Positions 4,108-5,236 of a stretch of DNA of 5,236 nt are shown here, piece after piece. Source of the stretch: a bacterium (lineage in GTDB: Bacteria; Armatimonadota; Chthonomonadetes; Chthonomonadales; Chthonomonadaceae); NCBI GenBank assembly GCA_021805405.1, contig JAJZFK010000030.1:1-5236 (forward strand), written 5' to 3'. The notes under the pieces were generated by a model, which saw only the letters and a list, made by a program, of their open reading frames with translations, ran no database searches and was not told where the DNA came from. A program made the position numbers and the translations under genes. Numbering within the stretch: position 1 is the stretch's first letter; each line of letters begins with the position of its first letter.

Positions 4108-5236
4108 ATGCATTCCCGCAATACGCTTGCTGCTGTCGTTATTACAACATTCTGCCTTGCCGGTCATTCGGTTGCTGCCGTTCGCCATGCCATGCCTAAG
4201 GTGACTCACCGTGTGGTGCACCATAGCGCCAATGCTGTTTCAACAGAACCGCCAATTCCCAAGCATGTAGAATTTTTGCGCGATATTGCCCCAATACTTG
4301 CACGCAGCGGCTGTTCCGGTGCGCAGTGTCACGGTAAGTTTGGTGGGCGCGGAGGGTTTGAGGTTTCGCTGCTTACTCTTAGCCCTGCCGACGACTATGC
4401 CCCACTGGTGTATGGAGACAGAGGACGTCGAATTAACCTGCAGGATCCTGCAAGAAGCCTCATTCTACTGAAACCCACGGACCAGATTTCGCATGGCGGC
4501 GGAGTGCGGTTTACCACACACTCTCGCCGGTATAAACTCCTGCTCAAATGGATTCAGGAAGGGTGTCCGTTCCATAAGTCAGATCCCAGACCCGTCTCGC
4601 TAGTCATTACTCCTAATCAGGATGTACTGCACCACGTTGGGCAAACGCTTCAGGTTCATGCCATTGCAACCTATTCTAATGGCAAGCGACTTGACGTTAC
4701 TCATCAAACCGTATTCATGTCATCTAATCCAACGGTGTTTTCAGTGGGAGTAAACGGTTTGGTTAAGGGAACTCGCTGGGGTGGTGGTGCCATCCTGGGA
4801 AGGTATCTCGGTATAGTCTCCGCGTCGTTTCTAAGCCTTCCGGAAACCAGGCCCGGCAAATACCCACTAATACCCACCAATAATATCATTGACCGATATG
4901 TGTTTGCGAATCTGAAACACCTAAATGTGGTGCCCTCATCGCTGAGCGGTGATACAGAATTCCTGAGGCGCGTTACGCTAGATACGCTTGGCCGCCTACC
5001 TTCACCAGATGAGATAACAGCATTCGTAGCGGATACTAATCCTCAGAAACGCTCCATATTAATCGATAAACTTCTGCATGATCCTGCCTTTGTAGACTTA
5101 CGTTCACTTCGACTTGCTGACCTGTTGCGAGTTAATCCCGACGTATTCCAGGGTTCAAATTATACATCGCGGCAGCGGAGCGCTGAACTGTTTTACGACT
5201 GGATTTGGAACCAAGTGAACAAGAACTTGCCCTGGA
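4108..5236 (+). CDS. Secreted planctomycete-type cytochrome / Big2-like / DUF1549 protein (partial, 3' end missing)
   Basis: The frame is open from the ATG to the right edge, giving 376 residues of a larger protein. A signal peptide spans about 1-24 (hydrophobic core, ending SVAA). Next is a PSCyt1-like domain (about 54-155): FLRDIAPILARSGCSGAQCHG (56-76) with Cys69, Cys74 and His75 in a C-x4-C-H arrangement, then INLQDPARSLILLKPT (109-124), HGGGVRF (129-135) and a YKLLLKWIQEG segment (142-152). A Big2-like immunoglobulin-type domain follows (about 163-242), with LQVHAIATYSNGKRLDVT (181-198). DUF1549 begins near NNIIDRYVF (258-266) and runs through FLRRVTLDTLGRLPSPDEI (285-303) to the edge. 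In complete family members DUF1553 usually follows. These proteins are secreted, abundant in Planctomycetota and relatives, and proposed to be heme proteins; their reaction is not known. The clear Shine-Dalgarno and the 400-base upstream gap argue for its own promoter. Confidence 0.9.
   Translation, partial: MHSRNTLAAVVITTFCLAGHSVAAVRHAMPKVTHRVVHHSANAVSTEPPIPKHVEFLRDIAPILARSGCSGAQCHGKFGGRGGFEVSLLTLSPADDYAPLVYGDRGRRINLQDPARSLILLKPTDQISHGGGVRFTTHSRRYKLLLKWIQEGCPFHKSDPRPVSLVITPNQDVLHHVGQTLQVHAIATYSNGKRLDVTHQTVFMSSNPTVFSVGVNGLVKGTRWGGGAILGRYLGIVSASFLSLPETRPGKYPLIPTNNIIDRYVFANLKHLNVVPSSLSGDTEFLRRVTLDTLGRLPSPDEITAFVADTNPQKRSILIDKLLHDPAFVDLRSLRLADLLRVNPDVFQGSNYTSRQRSAELFYDWIWNQVNKNLPW

Noticed and set aside
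3979..4224. 81-codon minus-strand frame opposite the upstream region and signal peptide of the cytochrome gene
   Set aside because: No ribosome binding site or similarity; it covers AT-rich promoter DNA and a real coding start.
4286..4471. 61-codon plus-strand frame inside the cytochrome/DUF1549 gene
   Set aside because: It is an alternate frame of a domain whose motifs are all in the long frame starting at 4108.
4704..4889. 61-codon minus-strand frame
   Set aside because: Antisense to the Big2-like domain, with no supporting signal.

Overview
The window is bacterial chromosome carrying three transcription units: two leftward genes on the left, a compact rightward three-gene operon in the middle, and a rightward gene that runs off the right edge. 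The best guess for the source is a PVC-type or Armatimonadota-like bacterium. This rests on the gene mix: an exported protein with a PEP-CTERM-like tail, an archaeal-type phosphoglycerate mutase homologue, and a planctomycete-type cytochrome/Big2/DUF1549 protein. Shine-Dalgarno signals are patchy, which also fits. Armatimonadota is slightly preferred because base composition looks balanced, but this is inference. No rRNA, tRNA, CRISPR array or insertion sequence was seen.

Left block (1-1112, minus strand). An exported protein with a C-terminal sorting tail (384-1106) is followed by a strong intrinsic terminator (321-356). The U-tract of that terminator ends two bases before the start codon of an apgM-family gene (318 to beyond position 1). 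The same few bases contain a perfect TATAAT placed so that transcription would begin at or near the ATG, so the apgM-type gene may be leaderless.

Centre (1113-3742, plus strand). A 250-base divergent intergenic region holds a palindrome wrapped around a TATACT box. After it come accB (biotin carboxyl carrier protein, biotinyl Lys128), hom (homoserine dehydrogenase with an ACT domain) and a stand-alone DUF1854 gene. accB and hom overlap by ATGA, and hom and the DUF1854 gene are 7 bases apart. A 10-bp hairpin follows. The operon therefore joins the carrier of acetyl-CoA carboxylase to the branch point of Thr/Met synthesis, without the usual accC partner. The apgM-type protein belongs to a superfamily from which non-orthologous homoserine kinases are known, so it may supply the step after Hom. 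That link is a hypothesis.

Right (3743-5236). About 365 bases beyond the hairpin are non-coding and become AT-rich, with candidate promoter boxes and a palindrome touching the ribosome binding site. They lead into a secreted protein with a C-x4-C-H cytochrome-like domain, a Big2-like domain and the start of DUF1549, of which 376 residues are visible. Nothing here is clearly a new system. The most unusual points are the terminator/promoter/start-codon compression before apgM and the accB-hom-DUF1854 operon.
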